From the NCBI GenBank assembly GCA_963792385.1, contig CAWBVZ010000006.1:62001-126000 (forward strand): DNA of 64,000 nt, written 5' to 3'. This DNA comes from DASSUW01 sp963792385 (GTDB lineage: Bacteria; Actinomycetota; Thermoleophilia; Solirubrobacterales; Solirubrobacteraceae). Both the position numbers and the translations under genes were made by a program. The notes under the pieces are model-generated. The model was not told the DNA's origin and searched no databases. It saw only the letters and a list, made by a program, of their open reading frames with translations. Below are positions 1 through 8,527 of the stretch, one piece after another (positions within the stretch are counted from its first letter, which is position 1; every line of letters starts with the position of its first letter).

Positions 1-49
1 CCCGCCCGGCCGCCGCTTAGAACCCACGCACATCGACCTGGAGGACGGC

Positions 50-1315
50 GTGATGACGTGGCGACACCGTGGTGTGGCGCTCGCAGCCCTCGGCCTGGCG
101 CTCGCCGCGCCGGCAGCCGCGGCAGCGGGGAGCAACGGCTTCGTCGAGCGCGTGCGCGTGCTCCACACCTGGCATGGGGAGCCCAACGGCTACTTCGGCT
201 GGGCGGTCAGCGAGCTCGCCGACATCGACGGCGACCGCAGCGGCGACGTGATCATCGGCGAGCCGGCCACCGCGGCCGGCGGCACGACGTGGGTCTACTC
301 GGGCCGCTCGGGTCGCCTGATTCACCGCTTCGACGGCGTGCCGGGCGACTTCCAGGGCGGCGCGATCGCCGACGCGGGGGACACGAACGGCGACGGCGTG
401 CACGACATCATCAGCGGCGCGCCGGGCGCCGCCGCCACGGGCGGGCCGGGGCGCGCGTACCTCTACTCCGGCCGGACCGGTCGCCTCCTCCACATGTGGG
501 AAGGCGCGCCGCCGAACGACCAGCTCGGCTCCGCGGTCGCGAGCGCGGGCGACCAGAACCACGACGGCTATGACGACGTCCTCGTCGGCGCCCAGGGTGC
601 GGACGCCGCAGGGCTGGACGCAGGCGTCGCGTACGTCTTCTCCGGCCGCACCTACAAGCTGCTGCGCCGACTCGACGGGAGCGACCCCGGCGATGGATTC
701 GGCTCAGGGGTCGACTGGACGGAGACCGTCGACCGCGATCGCCGGCCCGACCTGATCGTCGGCGCGCTCGACGAGGCACCCGGCCCGGCGCCCGGCGGTG
801 GTGGCGTGCACGTGTTCTCCGGCCTCACCGAGCTGTTCTCGCTCGCGCCGCCGGCCGGCGCCGTCACGTTCGGCCAGTTCTTCGTCGCCGGCGTCGGCCG
901 CGTCGACGGCGACCGGACCCCGGACGTCTACGCCGCCGACTACGCGGCCCAGGGCGGGAACGGGTACGCCGCGGTCTACTCGGGCCGCGACGGATCGCTC
1001 ATTCACGCGTGGCCGGGTGGGGCGCGCGACGGCACCGGACCCGGCCGCGAGGCCGGCGACGTCAACGACGACGGCCGCATCGATCTCGCCGTCGGGTCGT
1101 ACACGGCAAGCGACGCGGCGACGAGTGCCGGGCGCGTCGACGTCCGCTCCGGGCGCACCGGGCGCGTCCTGCGCACGATCACGTCGACCACGGCCGGCGA
1201 GAACCTCGGCTTCGACGCCGTCGGCGTCGGCGACGTCAACCGCGATCGCCGGCTCGATCTGCTGCTGTCGGCCGCCGAGGGGGACACGGTCTACCTCGTG
1301 GCCGGGGAGAGATAG
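50..1315 (+). CDS. Exported FG-GAP repeat protein (integrin-alpha-like beta-propeller)
   Basis: A 421-residue protein with an N-terminal signal peptide (about residues 1-27, basic start then an Ala/Leu-rich core ending AAAAAG). The mature part carries about seven FG-GAP-type repeats, each with a calcium-binding-like loop followed by a hydrophobic strand: DIDGDRSGDVIIG near residue 58, DTNGDGVHDIISG, DQNHDGYDDVLVG, DRDRRPDLIVG, RVDGDRTPDVY, DVNDDGRIDLAVG and DVNRDRRLDLLLS near the C-terminus. Such repeats fold as a seven-bladed propeller; the ligand is not predictable. The start could be the GTG at 50 or the adjacent ATG at 53; a GGAGG lies at 41-46. It has no membrane anchor, so it is probably secreted. 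Confidence 0.88.
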   Translation: MMTWRHRGVALAALGLALAAPAAAAAGSNGFVERVRVLHTWHGEPNGYFGWAVSELADIDGDRSGDVIIGEPATAAGGTTWVYSGRSGRLIHRFDGVPGDFQGGAIADAGDTNGDGVHDIISGAPGAAATGGPGRAYLYSGRTGRLLHMWEGAPPNDQLGSAVASAGDQNHDGYDDVLVGAQGADAAGLDAGVAYVFSGRTYKLLRRLDGSDPGDGFGSGVDWTETVDRDRRPDLIVGALDEAPGPAPGGGGVHVFSGLTELFSLAPPAGAVTFGQFFVAGVGRVDGDRTPDVYAADYAAQGGNGYAAVYSGRDGSLIHAWPGGARDGTGPGREAGDVNDDGRIDLAVGSYTASDAATSAGRVDVRSGRTGRVLRTITSTTAGENLGFDAVGVGDVNRDRRLDLLLSAAEGDTVYLVAGER

Positions 1316-1335
1316 GAAGGCCTAGGCTGGGGGTC

Positions 1336-2307
1336 ATGGCGACCCCCCAGCAGCACATCGACTCGGGCTTCGGCCTGCGCAGCACCGCGACCGAGGTCCT
1401 CGAAGGGATCGACCTCACCGGCAAGCTCGCGATCGTGACCGGCGGCTACTCGGGGCTGGGGCTCGAGACGGTGCGTGCGCTCACCGGTGCGGGTGCGCGG
1501 GTGGTCGTGCCGGCGCGGCGCCGCGCGCACGCCGAGGAGGTGCTCGACGGGATCGAGCGCGTGGAGGTCGACGAGCTCGACCTCGGCGACCTCGACAGCG
1601 TCCACGCCTTCGCCCAGCGCGTGCTGGACTCCGGGCGCAGCGTCGACATCCTGATCAACAACGCGGCGATCATGGCGTGTCCGGAGACCCGCGTCGGCCC
1701 GGGCTGGGAGGCGCAGTTCGCCACCAACCACCTCGGCCATTTCGTGCTGACGAACCTGCTGTGGTCGGCGCTGACCGCCGACGGCGGCGCGCGCGTCGTC
1801 GCGCTCACCTCGACCGGCCACAAGCTCTCGCCGATCCGCTTCGACGACCTGATGTTCGAGAGCGGCTACGACAAGTGGCAGGCCTACGGCCAGGCCAAGA
1901 CCGCGGACAGTCTGTTCGCCGTTCAGCTCGACGCGCTCGCCCAGGACGCCGGTGTGCGCGCGTTCGCGGCGCACCCCGGCGGGATCATGACCCCGCTGCA
2001 GCGCCACCTGGCCCGCGAGGAGATGGTCGCGTCCGGCTGGATCGCCGAGGACGGCACTCCCAACGAGCGCTTCAAGACGCCCGAGCAGGGCGCGTCGACC
2101 TCGACCTGGGCGGCCACGTCCCCGGCGCTGAACGGGATGGGCGGGGTCTACTGCGAGAACTGCAACATCGCGGAGCCGACGGCGGTCGGGTCGCCGACCG
2201 CGCGGATCGAGGGCGTCGATGCGCACGCGATCGACCCCGAGGCGGCCGCCCGCCTGTGGGCCGTGTCCGCGGAGCTGACGGGCGTCAACGCGTTCGCCGC
2301 CGCCTGA
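1336..2307 (+). CDS. Short-chain dehydrogenase/reductase
   Basis: A 323-residue SDR-family oxidoreductase. The Rossmann cofactor motif TGGYSGLG lies at about residues 35-42, the NNAAIM structural motif follows, then the catalytic Ser in LTSTG and the YGQAK catalytic Tyr-Lys pair. The length and the C-terminal GVYCENCNIAEP segment resemble the retinol-dehydrogenase/WWOX-like extended group, so NADP-linked oxidation or reduction of a carbonyl is likely, but the substrate is unknown. The reading frame is open from 1009, but that part overlaps the FG-GAP gene; the ATG at 1336, 20 bases after the previous stop, is the natural start. The next gene begins 1 base after its stop. Confidence 0.9.
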   Translation: MATPQQHIDSGFGLRSTATEVLEGIDLTGKLAIVTGGYSGLGLETVRALTGAGARVVVPARRRAHAEEVLDGIERVEVDELDLGDLDSVHAFAQRVLDSGRSVDILINNAAIMACPETRVGPGWEAQFATNHLGHFVLTNLLWSALTADGGARVVALTSTGHKLSPIRFDDLMFESGYDKWQAYGQAKTADSLFAVQLDALAQDAGVRAFAAHPGGIMTPLQRHLAREEMVASGWIAEDGTPNERFKTPEQGASTSTWAATSPALNGMGGVYCENCNIAEPTAVGSPTARIEGVDAHAIDPEAAARLWAVSAELTGVNAFAAA

Positions 2308-2308
2308 G

Positions 2309-3022
2309 GTGGCACAGCGACGGATCGTGGCGATGGGCGGCGGTGGGTTCTCGATGGAGCCGGAGAACCCGCTGCTCGACCAGTTCGTGCTCTCGCTGGC
2401 GCGCTCGGCGCGCCCGCGCGTGTGCTTCGTCCCGACCGCGAGCGGCGATTCGGCGCAGTACGTCGCGAGCTTCTACCGCGCGTTCGCGGCGTTCGACTGC
2501 CGCCCGACGGACCTGCAGCTGTTCGCGCGCACCGCCGGTGACCTGCGCGCGTTCGTGCTCGAGCAGGACGTGGTGTATGTCGGCGGCGGCAGCACGGCGA
2601 ACCTGCTCGCCATCTGGCGCGCGCACGGACTCGACCGCGTGCTCGCGGAGGCGTGGGCCGAGGGCGTCGTGCTGTGCGGGATCAGTGCGGGAATGAACTG
2701 CTGGTTCTCGGAGTCGGTGACCGATTCGTTCGACCTCGGCCGGCTCGCTGCCTTGAACGACGGGCTCGCGCTGCTCACCGGCAGCGCCTGCCCGCACTAC
2801 GACGGCGAGGAGCAGCGGCGACCAACGTATCGCCGTCTCGTGGCGGCCGGCGAACTGGCCGACGGCTGGGCCGCGGACGACGGCGCCGCACTCGTGTTCG
2901 CGGGCGAGGAGCTCGAGGAGACGGTCACGTCACGGCCCGACGCCGCCGCGTACCGCGTCGAGCGGGCGTCCGACGGCGTCGACGAACGCCAGCTGCCGAC
3001 GCGCTATCTCGGCCCGCGGTAG
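2309..3022 (+). CDS. Peptidase E-like protein (S51 family)
   Basis: A 237-residue member of the S51 (dipeptidase E/cyanophycinase) family. The nucleophile elbow GISAGMNCWF around residue 128 carries the catalytic Ser, and YVGGGSTANLL about 30 residues earlier is the conserved Gly-rich loop of the family. CPHYDGE further on provides the family His/Asp region. E. coli PepE cleaves Asp-X dipeptides; whether this actinobacterial branch does the same is inferred only. It starts at a GTG immediately after the SDR stop, suggesting co-transcription. Its last 19 bases overlap the end of the convergent ridA gene. Confidence 0.87.
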   Translation: MAQRRIVAMGGGGFSMEPENPLLDQFVLSLARSARPRVCFVPTASGDSAQYVASFYRAFAAFDCRPTDLQLFARTAGDLRAFVLEQDVVYVGGGSTANLLAIWRAHGLDRVLAEAWAEGVVLCGISAGMNCWFSESVTDSFDLGRLAALNDGLALLTGSACPHYDGEEQRRPTYRRLVAAGELADGWAADDGAALVFAGEELEETVTSRPDAAAYRVERASDGVDERQLPTRYLGPR

Positions 3023-3393
3023 GCCACGCAGTCGAACTCGACCTTGGCGCCGAACAGCAGGTCGGCGCAGCCGACGGCGATGCGGGCCGGCGTGTGCGGC
3101 CCGATCGCGGCCAGATACGCCTCGTTCATCGCCTCCCACTCGCCGAGATCGGTCATGTACACGCTGATCTTCACGACGTCGGCCAGGGACGCGTCGCAGG
3201 CGCTCAGGATCCGCTCGACGTGCGCCAGCGCCTGCGTGGTCTCGGCCGCGATGCCGCCGGCGACCAGCCCCGAGAAGTCATCGCTCAGTCCGAGCATGCC
3301 GGCCACGTAGATGTGGTCACCGGCGATGGCCGCGTGAGCGAACGCCGGGAACTCCGGCAGCTCGGGAACGTTGAGTCTCGTCCAGCTGGGCAT
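3004..3393 (-). CDS. RidA/YjgF/YER057c-family protein
   Basis: A 129-residue protein of the RidA family, which hydrolyse reactive enamine/imine intermediates or act in related catabolic steps. The family signature is visible near the C-terminus as ARIAVGCADLLFGAKVEFDC; the usual second Arg before the Ile is retained, and VKISVYMTDL is the typical strand-helix segment. It is the last gene of a five-gene minus-strand unit; its ATG at 3393 follows the stop of the sigma-factor gene by one base, so translation is probably coupled. Residues upstream in the open frame come from the sigma gene and are not part of this protein. Confidence 0.86.
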   Translation of the reverse strand: MPSWTRLNVPELPEFPAFAHAAIAGDHIYVAGMLGLSDDFSGLVAGGIAAETTQALAHVERILSACDASLADVVKISVYMTDLGEWEAMNEAYLAAIGPHTPARIAVGCADLLFGAKVEFDCVAYRGPR

Positions 3394-3394
3394 C

Positions 3395-4432
3395 TCATGG
3401 TCTCCGTTCGTCGCTCGCCGGCAGCTCGGCGGGCAGCCCGAAGACCGCAAACGTCTCGGCGTCGATGAAAGCAGTGACCTCGGCGATCTGCGAGCCGCGC
3501 ATCGTGAGCACGTTGACGCCGTGCGGGAGGAAGGATCGCTCCTCCTCACGCCACAGGTACTTGCCGAACGCCACCTGGCCATTCGAGCGTGCAGGGATCA
3601 CGCGCCAGCGGTGACGGCCCGAGAGCGGCATGCGAGTGAGGAAACCGGCGACCGCCTCGCGGCCGGCGTACCAGGTCGGCATCGGCGGCATCGCCATCAC
3701 GGCGTCGTCGGCCAGCATGGCGACGACGGCGTCCACGTCGCCGCGCTCCCAGGCCGCCACGTACTCGTCGACGATCGCGCGCAGGCGTTCGTCGCCGAGC
3801 GCGCGCAGTGTGGCCTGCTGGCTCTGCTCGGGAAGCCGCTCGTCAACGGTCTTGTGGGCGCGCTGCAGCGCGCTGTACACCGAGGCCGGCGTCGTCTCGA
3901 GCGCGTCGGCGACCTCGCCGCCGGAGAACCCGAGCACCTCGCGCAGGATCAGTACGGCGCGCTGGCGCGCCGGCAGGTGCTGGAGCGCCGCGATGAAGGC
4001 GAGCTCGACGCTCTCGCGCTGCTCGTAGCGAGCGTCGGGGCCGGCCAAGCCGTCGCCGAGGCCGAGCGTCTCGTCCGGATACGGCTCCATCCACACCGAC
4101 TCGACGAGCGGTTCGGCTGGGTTGTCGTGCGGGTCGGCCGCCGGCCCGTAGTCGACCGGGAGCACGAGCTTGGGCCGCCGTTCGATCGCCTTCAGGCAGG
4201 CGTTGGTCGCGATCGTGTAGAGCCACGACCGCAGCGAGCTCCGGCCTTCGAACCCGGCCAGGCCGCGCCACGCGCGCAGCAGCGCGTCCTGGAGAGCGTC
4301 CTCGGCATCGTGGACCGAGCCGAGCATGCGGTAGCAGTGCGCGTGGAGCTCGCGGCGATGGGGTTCCACGAGCCGGCCGAAGGCGTTCTCGTCACCGCGC
4401 CGGGCGGCGTCGAGCAGCTCCTGCTCGGTCAT
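3395..4432 (-). CDS. Sigma-70 factor with C-terminal SnoaL-like domain (SigX5/ECF56-like)
   Basis: A 345-residue sigma factor. Residues about 1-75 form sigma region 2 (HCYRMLGSVHDAEDALQDA and SWLYTIATNACL), residues about 140-195 form region 4 with an HTH (LPARQRAVLILREVLGFS, TPASVYSALQRA). The C-terminal 130 residues are a SnoaL/NTF2-like domain (VDEYVAAWERGDVDAVVAML). This layout matches the TIGR02960/ECF56-type group, where the extra domain replaces a separate anti-sigma factor. Its ATG overlaps the stop of the upstream VOC gene (ATGA). Placement inside a transporter operon suggests it controls its own unit. Target promoters cannot be told from the sequence. Confidence 0.88.
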   Translation of the reverse strand: MTEQELLDAARRGDENAFGRLVEPHRRELHAHCYRMLGSVHDAEDALQDALLRAWRGLAGFEGRSSLRSWLYTIATNACLKAIERRPKLVLPVDYGPAADPHDNPAEPLVESVWMEPYPDETLGLGDGLAGPDARYEQRESVELAFIAALQHLPARQRAVLILREVLGFSGGEVADALETTPASVYSALQRAHKTVDERLPEQSQQATLRALGDERLRAIVDEYVAAWERGDVDAVVAMLADDAVMAMPPMPTWYAGREAVAGFLTRMPLSGRHRWRVIPARSNGQVAFGKYLWREEERSFLPHGVNVLTMRGSQIAEVTAFIDAETFAVFGLPAELPASDERRP

Positions 4433-4776
4433 GGCTTCGCCTGCCAGAACGCGATCTCCCCACCCGCGGGCGTGGCCACCACGCTGCGCCAGCCCGCCGG
4501 GCCCTCGCGCGGCTCGAGCAGCACCGAGGCGCCGAGCCGGCCGGCGTGCTCGGTCACGTCGTCGACCGCGTCGACCTCCACGTAGGGAAGCCACACGGGG
4601 CGACGGGTCGCGCACCCGACGATGCCGCCGCCGAACCCGCCGCCCAGATCGAGCGCCAGGTACGAGCGGCACCCGGCGTCGATCCGCTCCGGTTGCCAGG
4701 ACAAGAGCTCGGAGTAGAACAGGCTCGCGCTCGGCAGATCGCCGGTGTGCAGCTCCAGGTGGACGACGGGATTCAT
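4429..4776 (-). CDS. VOC (glyoxalase/bleomycin-resistance) family protein
   Basis: A 115-residue single-module VOC protein, opening with VVHLELHTGDLPSASLFYSELLSW and closing with VVATPAGGEIAFWQ. The fold normally dimerises and places metal ligands at a His near the start and a Glu near the end; both positions are filled here (H6 and the Glu of GGEIAFW). The substrate is unknown. The gene is coupled on both sides by ATGA overlaps with the small barrel gene upstream and the sigma-factor gene downstream, so it belongs to the 3.0-6.5 kb unit. Confidence 0.85.
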   Translation of the reverse strand: MNPVVHLELHTGDLPSASLFYSELLSWQPERIDAGCRSYLALDLGGGFGGGIVGCATRRPVWLPYVEVDAVDDVTEHAGRLGASVLLEPREGPAGWRSVVATPAGGEIAFWQAKP

Positions 4777-5066
4777 AGGCGGAACGAGCCGATCTCGGTG
4801 AGCTGCGCCACGACCGGGCCTTTTTCGAGCCGGTCGCGGATGTTCTGCTGGAACCGCGCGAATGCCGCCACGTCCGCCAGCGGGTTGAGGCCGTCCTCGG
4901 TGAACGCGATGTGCGCGAAGCTGACGCCGTCGTCGAGCCGGAACGTCGCGTAGCGGAAGCCGTCGGGCTGCGTACGGGCGAGCTCCTCGTAAACGGCACC
5001 CACGAGTTCCTCGTTCTCGGCTACGCGATCAGCCTTCACCGTGTAGCGAACCATGACGCGTTTCAT
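4773..5066 (-). CDS. Small dimeric alpha/beta-barrel-like protein
   Basis: A 97-residue protein beginning MKRVMVRYTVKADRVAENEE and containing RYATFRLDDGVSFAHIAF. The pattern of a short strand, a long helix and two strands resembles the ferredoxin-like dimeric alpha/beta barrel of monooxygenase-like (ABM) and stress-induced small proteins, but no catalytic motif is visible. A strong AGGAGGT ribosome site precedes the ATG (complement of 5070-5078). Its start overlaps the MFS stop and its stop overlaps the VOC start, both as ATGA. Homologues commonly sit next to sigma-factor and VOC genes in actinobacteria (from memory, not checked). Confidence 0.72.
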   Translation of the reverse strand: MKRVMVRYTVKADRVAENEELVGAVYEELARTQPDGFRYATFRLDDGVSFAHIAFTEDGLNPLADVAAFARFQQNIRDRLEKGPVVAQLTEIGSFRL

Positions 5067-6472
5067 TGCGTGACCTCCTGGACTCGCGGTGCGATCGGCA
5101 CGACGCTGGTCGTGCGGCGGCTCGGCAGTGCCAGCCCGGCGATCGCGCCGGCCAGCGCCAGCCCTGCGCCGACGAGGATCGCCGGGGTGAATCCGTCCGT
5201 GAACGCCTCCGCGGAGGCAAAGCTGCCCGCCCCGGCGAAGACGGCGACGACGACCGCGATCCCGAAGACACCACCGAGCTCGCGCATCATGCTGTTGGTG
5301 CCGGCCGCCTTGCCGAGCGCGTCCTCCGCGATCGAGCCGACGACCGAGTTCTGCGCGGCCGGGATCGCCATCGAGACGCCGACGCCGCCGACGATGAACG
5401 GCACGAGCAGGCTCGAGTACGCCACGCCCGGCTCGGCGATCAGCGCGACCCAGGCCATCCCGATCGCCTGGAGCGACAGCCCGCCGACCATCAGCGGCCG
5501 TTCGCCGATCCGGTCGCTCAACGCGCCGGCGATCGGCGCGACGGTCATGAACGTGGCGGTCCAGGGCAGCAGCCGGAGCCCGGTGCCGAGCGGGCCGTAG
5601 CCGAGCGCGGTCTGCAGCAGCTGCGCGAAGAAGAACACGGCACCGAACAGGGACGCGAACGTGAAGAAGATCGCGAGATTGCCGGCCGAGAAGGCACGCG
5701 AGCGGAAGAAGCGCATCGGCAGCATCGGCTCGGGGGCGCGCAGCTCCCAGGCCACGAAGCCGGCGACGAGCAGCGCGCCGACGGCGAGCGACCCGACCAC
5801 CTCGAGGCTGTTCCAGCCCGCCGCGTTCCCGCGCACGAGCCCCCACACGATCCCGAGCGCGCCGCCCGTCACGAGCGCCAGGCCGCGGATGTCGAGCGAC
5901 GTGTCGGGCCCGAAGCTCTCCTTCATCCGGGTGAGCACGAGCGGGATCGCGATCAGGCCGATCGGGACGTTGAGCCAGAAGATCCACTCCCACGCCAGGC
6001 CCTCGACGACAGCGCCGCCCACCAGCGGGCCGCTGGCGACCGAGAGTCCGGTGATCCCGCTGAAGATCCCGATCGCCGCGCCCCTGCGCTCGGGCGGGAA
6101 CGCGGCGCTCAGGAGCGCCAGACCGAGCGGCATCAACAGCGCAGCGCCGGCGCCTTGCACGGCGCGCGCGGCGATCAGCCAGCCGACGTCCGGCGCGAGG
6201 GCGCAGGCGGCGGACGCGGCCGTGAACAGGCCGAGACCGACTGCGTAGAAGTTGCGGCGCCCGTAGCGGTCGCCGAGCGCCGCGCCGGTCAGCAGCAGCA
6301 CGGCGAAGCTCAGGTTGTACGCGTTGACCGTCCATTCCAGCTGCTCGACCGAGGCTCCGAGATCGAGCCTGATCGTGCTCAGCGCGGTCGAGACGACCAG
6401 CGTGTCCAGCGCCGCCATGAGCGAGCCGATGCCCGTCAGGGCGACCACCCAGCGTGTCGTATTCGAGTTCAT
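5063..6472 (-). CDS. MFS drug exporter, DHA2 (EmrB/QacA) type
   Basis: A 469-residue transporter with about 14 hydrophobic segments, the number expected for the DHA2 drug:H+ antiporter family. The loop motif GDRYGRRN after the second segment is the MFS motif A, and LDTLVVSTALSTI in the first segment is the DHA2 motif D1-like sequence. GPLVGGAVVEGLAWEWIFWLNVP is the family motif C/antiporter region. The open frame extends upstream to 6760, but MNSNTTRW at 6472 gives the normal N-terminus. It is the first gene of the coupled five-gene unit and is divergent from the membrane protein at 6540; the intervening 67 bases must hold both promoters. Confidence 0.9.
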   Translation of the reverse strand: MNSNTTRWVVALTGIGSLMAALDTLVVSTALSTIRLDLGASVEQLEWTVNAYNLSFAVLLLTGAALGDRYGRRNFYAVGLGLFTAASAACALAPDVGWLIAARAVQGAGAALLMPLGLALLSAAFPPERRGAAIGIFSGITGLSVASGPLVGGAVVEGLAWEWIFWLNVPIGLIAIPLVLTRMKESFGPDTSLDIRGLALVTGGALGIVWGLVRGNAAGWNSLEVVGSLAVGALLVAGFVAWELRAPEPMLPMRFFRSRAFSAGNLAIFFTFASLFGAVFFFAQLLQTALGYGPLGTGLRLLPWTATFMTVAPIAGALSDRIGERPLMVGGLSLQAIGMAWVALIAEPGVAYSSLLVPFIVGGVGVSMAIPAAQNSVVGSIAEDALGKAAGTNSMMRELGGVFGIAVVVAVFAGAGSFASAEAFTDGFTPAILVGAGLALAGAIAGLALPSRRTTSVVPIAPRVQEVTQ

Positions 6473-6539
6473 GCCAGTAGAGATCCGGCGACTGCACGAA
6501 ATCCATCGCACTTGCAATTGCGCTGCGTTTCTGACTAGT

Positions 6540-7694
6540 GTGATCCGGTTGTTTTCCCTGCTCCGTTCATGTCGGAACAGGGGGCGAGGCGGAGCCCCCA
6601 CGGCTCCCAGCGCGCCGTCGTTCCCGGTCGCGGGTCCAACGTCGGCGGCGTGGCGTGAGGAGGTCCTCACGAAGGTCCAGGAGCTGTCGGGCCTGGTGTC
6701 GTGGATCATCGCCAACAGTCCCGAGTCCGCGCACGCCGGCGACCTCGTCACGTCGATCACGAACCATCTGCAAGCGGCTCATGAAACGGCGGCGGGCACC
6801 GTGCCGGAGGGGGACAGAAAGCCGGGCCGGTGGAAGCGGTGGAGGTCGTCGTTCGGCGGGTCGTCCTTCGAGCGCGCGCTCGGGAACCTCGACGCCGTCG
6901 AGGTGAGCGTGCTCCGTCTCGCTCCGGACGGCTACCTGCGCGGTCAGATGCCGAGTCTCCAGGCACACGTGAACCGGTTTCTGCCGAAAGACGACCCGCG
7001 GCGCGTCGGTGTCGACGGCGTGGCGGCGAAGCCCGACGGCGACAAGCTGAGCGCCGCCGACCGCGACATGGTGATCGCGGCATACCACGCGGCGAACACC
7101 CAGCGACGCCGCGATCTGCTGCGGGTGAGCAGCTTCCGGAACTGGGTGGCGGCCGGAACCGCCGTCCTGACCGCCGTGGCGATCGTGATCGCGGTCATCG
7201 GGCTCACGCATAAGACCTGGATTCCGATGTGCTTCTTCCCTGAGGAGCAGCAGACGTTCGTCTGCCCCATCCGCGAGACCCCCACGGGCGACCCCGCCAC
7301 GGCTGACATCGACACGCTGGTGGTCAAAACCGCTGAGCCCGAGGATCTACTGCTGATCGAGTTCGTCGGCCTGATCGCGGCGGCACTCGCCGCCGCTGTG
7401 GCCCTTCGCGGAATGCGAGGTACCTCGACGCCATATGGAGTGCCCGTCGGCCTCGCTTTGTTCAAGCTCCCAACGGGAGCTCTGACGGCAGTGCTCGGCA
7501 TCCTGCTGATGCGGGGCGGCTTCGTCCCGGGCCTGAGCGCGCTCGACAGCTCGGCGCAGATCTTGGCCTGGGCGGTCATCTTCGGATACGCACAGCAGCT
7601 GCTGACCCGGTTGATCGACAGCCAGGCGCACGGGCTGCTCGCCGACGTCGGCGGCCGCGGCGCCGCGGGCGACCGCCCGACCAGCAGGGACTGA
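6540..7694 (+). CDS. Hypothetical membrane protein, four C-terminal TM segments
   Basis: I do not recognise this family. From the GTG at 6540 it is about 384 residues: a hydrophilic N-terminal half (KVQELSGLVSWIIANS, a basic GRWKRWRSS stretch, then FERALGNLDAVEVSVLRL), a first membrane helix around VAAGTAVLTAVAIVIAVIGL, a short loop with two Cys, and three more helices near FVGLIAAALAAAVALRG, GALTAVLGILLMRGG and ILAWAVIFGYAQQLL. The start is uncertain because neither GTG 6540, TTG 6549 nor the GTG near 6702 has a clear ribosome site. It is divergent from the MFS gene. Similar helix-rich proteins with a large cytoplasmic part occur widely in actinobacteria without a known role. Confidence 0.7.
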   Translation: MIRLFSLLRSCRNRGRGGAPTAPSAPSFPVAGPTSAAWREEVLTKVQELSGLVSWIIANSPESAHAGDLVTSITNHLQAAHETAAGTVPEGDRKPGRWKRWRSSFGGSSFERALGNLDAVEVSVLRLAPDGYLRGQMPSLQAHVNRFLPKDDPRRVGVDGVAAKPDGDKLSAADRDMVIAAYHAANTQRRRDLLRVSSFRNWVAAGTAVLTAVAIVIAVIGLTHKTWIPMCFFPEEQQTFVCPIRETPTGDPATADIDTLVVKTAEPEDLLLIEFVGLIAAALAAAVALRGMRGTSTPYGVPVGLALFKLPTGALTAVLGILLMRGGFVPGLSALDSSAQILAWAVIFGYAQQLLTRLIDSQAHGLLADVGGRGAAGDRPTSRD

Positions 7695-7699
7695 GGCCT

Positions 7700-8479
7700 T
7701 CAGCGGCCGAGCGGCCGCCGGCCCCACGCGGCCATGACGACCGGCGACAGGCAGCTCAGGCGCCCATCGCTCAGCGCGATCGCGTCGTCCACGTCGGCCG
7801 GCGTCACGAGGCCGGACGCGAGCATCGAGTCGCGCAACTGAGTGATCGAGAGCCGCCAGATCCGGCCACCCGCCTGGCCGCCGCGCCACATCGTCGCGCG
7901 GCCCTCGCACCCGACGTCGGTGAGCCCCGCGTCCTCGAGATCGCCGGTGACGCGGCGTCCGTAGGTGACGTCGAAGCGGTGCTGCGAGCCCAGGACGGCA
8001 TCGTGAGCCTCGTGGATGCGCTCGAACAGCGCGCGCGAGTCCGCGTCCATCCTCGGGTCGGGGACCGACGACACGAAGTCCATCTCCTCGGCGACCAGCC
8101 AGCCGCCCGGCTTCAACGCACGCAGCAGCCGCCGCAGGGCGGTCTGCGGCTCGGCCAGCCAGGCGAGCAGCAGGCGGAGGTGGACGAGGTCGAACTCGCC
8201 CTCGGGCAGGTCGTCCTCGAGCACGTCGTGGACGCGGACCTCGAGATTGGGATGCGACAGCTCGCGCAGAACCGTGGTGTCGAGATCGGCCGCGACCACC
8301 GTCCCCTCGGGCGCCACGCGCTCGCACAGCCAGGTGGCGATCGAGCCGCCGCCGGCGCCGATCTCCAGGCACCGCCAGCCGCGCTCGACACCGCGCGCCT
8401 CGAGCTGTCTGATCGTGTCCGCGTCCAGTAGCGCCTCGAGGGTTTGCAACCGCTCGCGCTGCTCGGGACGGGCGTTCAC
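7700..8479 (-). CDS. Class I SAM-dependent methyltransferase
   Basis: A 259-residue methyltransferase. Motif I CLEIGAGGGSIATWL (about residues 37-51) binds S-adenosylmethionine; VVAADLDTTVL is motif II with the acidic residue for the ribose, and FDLVHLRLLLAWL is the motif IV/V region followed by LRALKPGGWLVAEE. The C-terminal 100 residues probably form the substrate lid. The acceptor is unknown. It is convergent with the membrane protein, ending 5 bases from it, and stands alone on the minus strand. Confidence 0.9.
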   Translation of the reverse strand: MNARPEQRERLQTLEALLDADTIRQLEARGVERGWRCLEIGAGGGSIATWLCERVAPEGTVVAADLDTTVLRELSHPNLEVRVHDVLEDDLPEGEFDLVHLRLLLAWLAEPQTALRRLLRALKPGGWLVAEEMDFVSSVPDPRMDADSRALFERIHEAHDAVLGSQHRFDVTYGRRVTGDLEDAGLTDVGCEGRATMWRGGQAGGRIWRLSITQLRDSMLASGLVTPADVDDAIALSDGRLSCLSPVVMAAWGRRPLGR

Positions 8480-8527
8480 GTAAGCGTATGTCTGCTCGTC
8501 CGCCGTGGTCCGACGGTATCGCAGCGA

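Noticed and set aside
1..49. End of an upstream gene
   Set aside because: A TAG occurs at 18-20 in one frame, but with so few bases the coding nature cannot be judged.
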